This document shows, piece after piece, positions 60,295-64,000 of a stretch of 64,000 nucleotides of DNA; positions within the stretch are counted from its first letter, which is position 1; every line of letters starts with the position of its first letter. The translations under genes and the position numbers were made by a program. The notes beneath the pieces were generated by a model. The model saw only the letters and a list, made by a program, of their open reading frames with translations. It had not been told where the DNA came from and did no database searches. The DNA is from Paramecium octaurelia (lineage: Eukaryota > Ciliophora > Oligohymenophorea > Peniculida > Parameciidae), in assembly GCA_905182995.1 (NCBI GenBank), contig CAJJDP010000010.1, forward strand, positions 659,687 to 723,686, given 5' to 3'.

Positions 60295-63200
60295 ATGGCA
60301 AAAATCATTGACCCAAAGGATTAAACGTCGTTATTAGTGTCTTAAACATAGGTGGAATTCAGTTCAAAAAATTGTGTAAAGGTTTTCTTCTTTACATGGA
60401 TATATCGGTTAATGGCTGTAAAAATAATTTAAGCAATTAATAATAGATCGGAAAGAATAAGCCTCTTGTTCAAACAGACTTAGTGATCATTGATTAGGAG
60501 TCAAATATGTCATCATCCCATTCAAGATTTTTTGCTTTTTTCAAAAAAAAGAATTTTATAAATTCTTTATACTGCTCGTATAAATGTATGTAAATATCTT
60601 AACTAAAGGTTTGATCCTATATTGTGGAGTATTATACTTAATTGTTTCTGGGTTATCCTTATGTATGCCAATAATAACTTAGGAATCTTAAAAATATTTT
60701 ATTTATGATCAACCTGAAGATAAACCTTCTTTTTCAAGCATGTTATTGTTTGCAGCAATTCAACTTATTTATATGATAACACTTTCTTTAATAAAGCCTT
60801 ATTAATTGTTTTATTCTTCCCTGCTGAGTATCAAATAGTAAGGAGCATTATAATAAGAAATCCTAACAAAAACATTGAAATTTCCCATATTTCGTTCTCA
60901 ACATTATTCAACAGGCGAACTAATCAATATGCTGTAAGTGGATATAAATTAGGCTGCAAATTATTTTTATAATGCTATAATTATTTTTACTGTCCCGTTA
61001 TAGTTGATAAGTGCTTTCATAGTAATATTTATCACTTTAGGAAATCAAGCAATAGTTCCAGCTGTGGGAGCAATAATATAAGCCATAATTGGATTGATAT
61101 TTGGATATTTGTATGGGATTGTTTAAAAGAGATATATGGTTGCAAAGGATAATAGAATGAAAGCTGTTGATGAAGCATTAATATATGCTAAGCAAGTTAA
61201 ATTGAATTCATTTGAAGACTTTTTTGAGGAAAGAGTAATTATTTATTATAATAATTAATAGATAAAAAATTACAGAGAGAAGGAACTTCAATAATTAAGA
61301 AATTAAGTACTAATGATGATTACAATTCAACTGATTTATGGGATTGTATAAATATCGACATGGGAATGCATTTTTTATTTTTCAAATGAAGTTAATTTTG
61401 GAACTATGAGCATCATGATGTAAAATTATTAAAGTATACTCAACATTCTCACAAGCTTGCCTGATCAATATAAAAACTTCTAAATTTCAAGAAACTCAAT
61501 GGCTAGAATTGATAACTATTTTTTATAATAGGATTGCAATATGATTGAAAGATCTAGTGAAAATACAAATTATGCTATAAAAATAAATAATGGTAGTTAT
61601 TGTTGGAAATCAAATGATTAAATGAATAAAGATGTAATAGAAATAAATGATGAAAATTAAGAAATAACAGATTAGAATATTTTTCAAATTAATATAGATC
61701 TAGAAATCAAGAAAGGACAATTTGTTGCATTTGTAGGAAAGTAAATTAATATATTAATAAATACAGTTCTGCTTCTGGAAAATCAACACTATTGAGATCT
61801 ATTTTAGGAGAGACTTATAAAAAGTCAGGAAATATTTTAGTAAATGGAACAATTAGTGTGGCTGCTTAAGAACCCTGGATTATTAGTGGAAGTATCAAAA
61901 AGAACATTACCTTCATGAATTCATTTGACAGTATTAAATATAGATAAATTATTAAAATATGTGGGCTAGAAAGAGATATTGCTTCATTTAAGAATGGAGA
62001 TGACACCATTTTAGGAGAAAAAGGTGATAATTTATCAGGTGGATAATAAAAAAGACTCAATTTAGCTAGGGCTATATATAATGATGCAGATATCTATTTA
62101 CTAGATGATCCTACTAGTGCTTTAGATATTAAAGTTAAATATCAAATACATTAGTAATGCATTTAAGGATACCTTAAGAGTAAAACTAGAATCTTATTTA
62201 CGAATTCTTTATCCAATTTATAAGAATGTGATATGATCTATATTATTGATAATGGAAAAATTATGAAATAAGGTAAGTTCCATTAACTTGCTGGTTTAAA
62301 TGATGATTAATAATATTCTTAAAAAGAAATAATTGACATTTAATTTGAAGAAAAACATTACAAAAGTGAGGATCCTGAAAATCTAGATGTAAGATCCAGT
62401 TTAATACAAATGGAAGATTAGGAAAAAGGTGATATATCGAGGTCTGTTATAAAATAGGTCTTTGCATACATGGGAAAATATTTAGCTATTTTAAGTAATA
62501 TACTTTATTTTGGTATTGTCTTGGGTTGTTAATTGATTGGTAATCAGTTTATGGCCCAATAAGATCTGACAGATCAAGAGTATAGGAAATTGGCTATGAC
62601 TTATTTCCCTATGATTTAATCACCGATCATTTTAGCAATGGTACTGTTAAATACATATTATTTATTAATGGGTTTATCCACATCAAGGAAAATTCATAAT
62701 TCAGTAATTTAAAGCTTGTTGAATGCCTCCTATACAAAATTTTACAATACAATTCTTATAGGAAGATTGATGAATAGATTAAGCAAAGATATATACAATA
62801 TAGATTTGTTGTTCCCAAATGAAATTCAAAATTTAACTATTTAAGCAACAACTCTCTTACTTCCATTATTTGCTAGTTTTCTGTACTTGAATCCTATTGC
62901 ATTACCATTATTAATTGTCTTTTTCATTATTCTAATTTATCTAACAATAATTTATTATAGATGTTTAAGGGAAATTACGAGAATTGAAGCAGTCTCAAAA
63001 AGTCCTATCTTTTCCTTTTTTTAACAAATTGTTAGAGGAATAACATATGTTCGAACATGTTTACCAATTGAAAAAATAGTCATTCAATAGTAAAGAAATG
63101 TGGATGTAGATCTAGGTAATTAGATCAATCTATTTGGCTTTCAATATTGGTATTAATCGTTGGCAGGATCAATAACAAACATATTTTAAGCATTGTTATT

Positions 63201-64000
63201 TATTGTTTGTGTATATTATTTATTTTATCATAGTTTATATTTCCAGGAACTACCCAACAACTGACAATTCTAGTATTGAATTAAATGCAAACAGCATCAT
63301 AATTGCTTTTAAACTCTACCATATCTTATGGGAACATTTAAATGTATCTTATTAGTTTCGAAAGGTGTTTGCATTTGGCTAAGTAAATTTTATATTGATT
63401 ATTAAGTAAAATTGAATAAGAGAACAGGGCAATTTCTTTGGTAACCCCAAATGCTAATGAAACTGATAGTAGTGATGATAAACAAAATAATGAAGACAAT
63501 ATCGTATTGCAATTAGATAACTGTTCATTTTAATATAGACCAAATTCTAAGTGTGTTTTATAAGAATTATCATTAATATTACACAAGAAAGAAAAAGTAT
63601 TTAATAGCGTAAACTTTATAGATTGGTGTGGTTGGAAGAACTGGAGCTGGAAAAAGTTCAATTATTTTAGCTTTAACTTAAATTCTTGAATAAACAGAGG
63701 GGTCAATAAATATAGATAGAAAAAATATGAATTGTTATTCCATTAATGAGTTAAGATAAAAGTTTGCAATTATTCCTTAAGATCCTCTTATTTTTATGGG
63801 GACACTAAAACAAAATTTGGACCCTTTGAATAAATTTGAAGAATCCCATATTTAGGAGATTGCTCAATAATGTGGCTTATTAGAAATGCAGAGTTTTAAA
63901 TAACAAGGATTGCAGAGTGAAATTGCTTTGACTGGCAGTAATATATCATTAGGAGAAAAATAATTGTTGAACATTGTTAGATGTATTTTAGAAAACAAAA
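60295..64000 (+). CDS. ABCC-type ABC transporter (MRP-like), C-terminus cut by window edge
   Basis: Full-size exporter layout TMD1-NBD1-TMD2-NBD2. A typical MRP N-terminal link ([19 protein letters not shown]) precedes TMD1. NBD1 has Walker [25 protein letters not shown] (Q-loop with the MRP-type PWI), signature [17 protein letters not shown] and Walker [17 protein letters not shown]2 follows, and NBD2 has Walker [14 protein letters not shown]-loop [19 protein letters not shown] and a changed signature NISLGEKQLLNIVR. The window ends before NBD2 Walker B. Seven introns (29, 23, 27, 26, 29, 24, 25 nt) leave a phase consistent with the edge. MRPs export conjugates or drugs; the substrate is unknown. 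Confidence 0.94.

Overview
The window reads as somatic (macronuclear) DNA of a ciliate of the genus Paramecium. Conserved proteins stay open only if TAA and TAG are read as glutamine and TGA is the sole stop. Coding regions are broken by tiny GT...AG introns, mostly 20-30 nt, with extremes of 17-18 nt. The sequence is very AT-rich and gene-dense: about 42 gene models in 64 kb, on both strands, sometimes with under 20 bp between coding regions. No telomere, rRNA, tRNA, CRISPR array, insertion sequence or prokaryotic operon was recognised. The species cannot be fixed from sequence alone. Most models were assembled by hand from conserved frames and introns; for nearly all, the spliced length is an exact multiple of three, which is a useful check.

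Layout. 1-12 kb: mitochondrial ATP synthase beta (partial), a coiled-coil protein, a TPR protein, a membrane RING-CH ubiquitin ligase, a protein carrying four tandem truncated-globin-like repeats, a CDC20/CDH1 APC/C activator, a C2H2 zinc finger and an unknown. 12-21 kb: a USP25/28-like protein lacking catalytic residues, replication protein A subunit 3, and several unknown proteins, one with an apparent frame break. 21-29 kb: a 1422-residue armadillo/BEACH-N-terminus-like protein, a coiled-coil protein and a cysteine-rich surface protein. 29-38 kb: a CTD-type phosphatase, a glutamine-rich protein, the axonemal DRC7 subunit, GSK3 and a PP2C phosphatase. 38-46 kb: a CDK, a B-box protein, a plasma-membrane Ca2+-ATPase, a C2HC zinc finger and the axonemal SAXO protein. 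46-54 kb: a tandem pair of secreted proteins, OST4, an ankyrin-AGC kinase, a CCT-motif protein and a multi-ubiquitin-like protein ending in Gly-Gly. 54-64 kb: a coiled-coil/VWA/alpha-kinase, a single-pass membrane protein, a B-box protein and an ABCC transporter running off the window end.

The genes do not form one pathway. They are a normal eukaryotic mixture of ciliary structure (DRC7, SAXO), cell-cycle and signalling (CDC20/CDH1, CDK, GSK3, PP2C, alpha-kinase, AGC kinase), the ubiquitin system (RING-CH, dead USP, UBL protein), membrane transport and mitochondrial energy. The most unusual item is the four-globin protein at 6113-8117: four proximal-histidine motifs are spaced 115-118 residues apart, which equals the length of one truncated haemoglobin.
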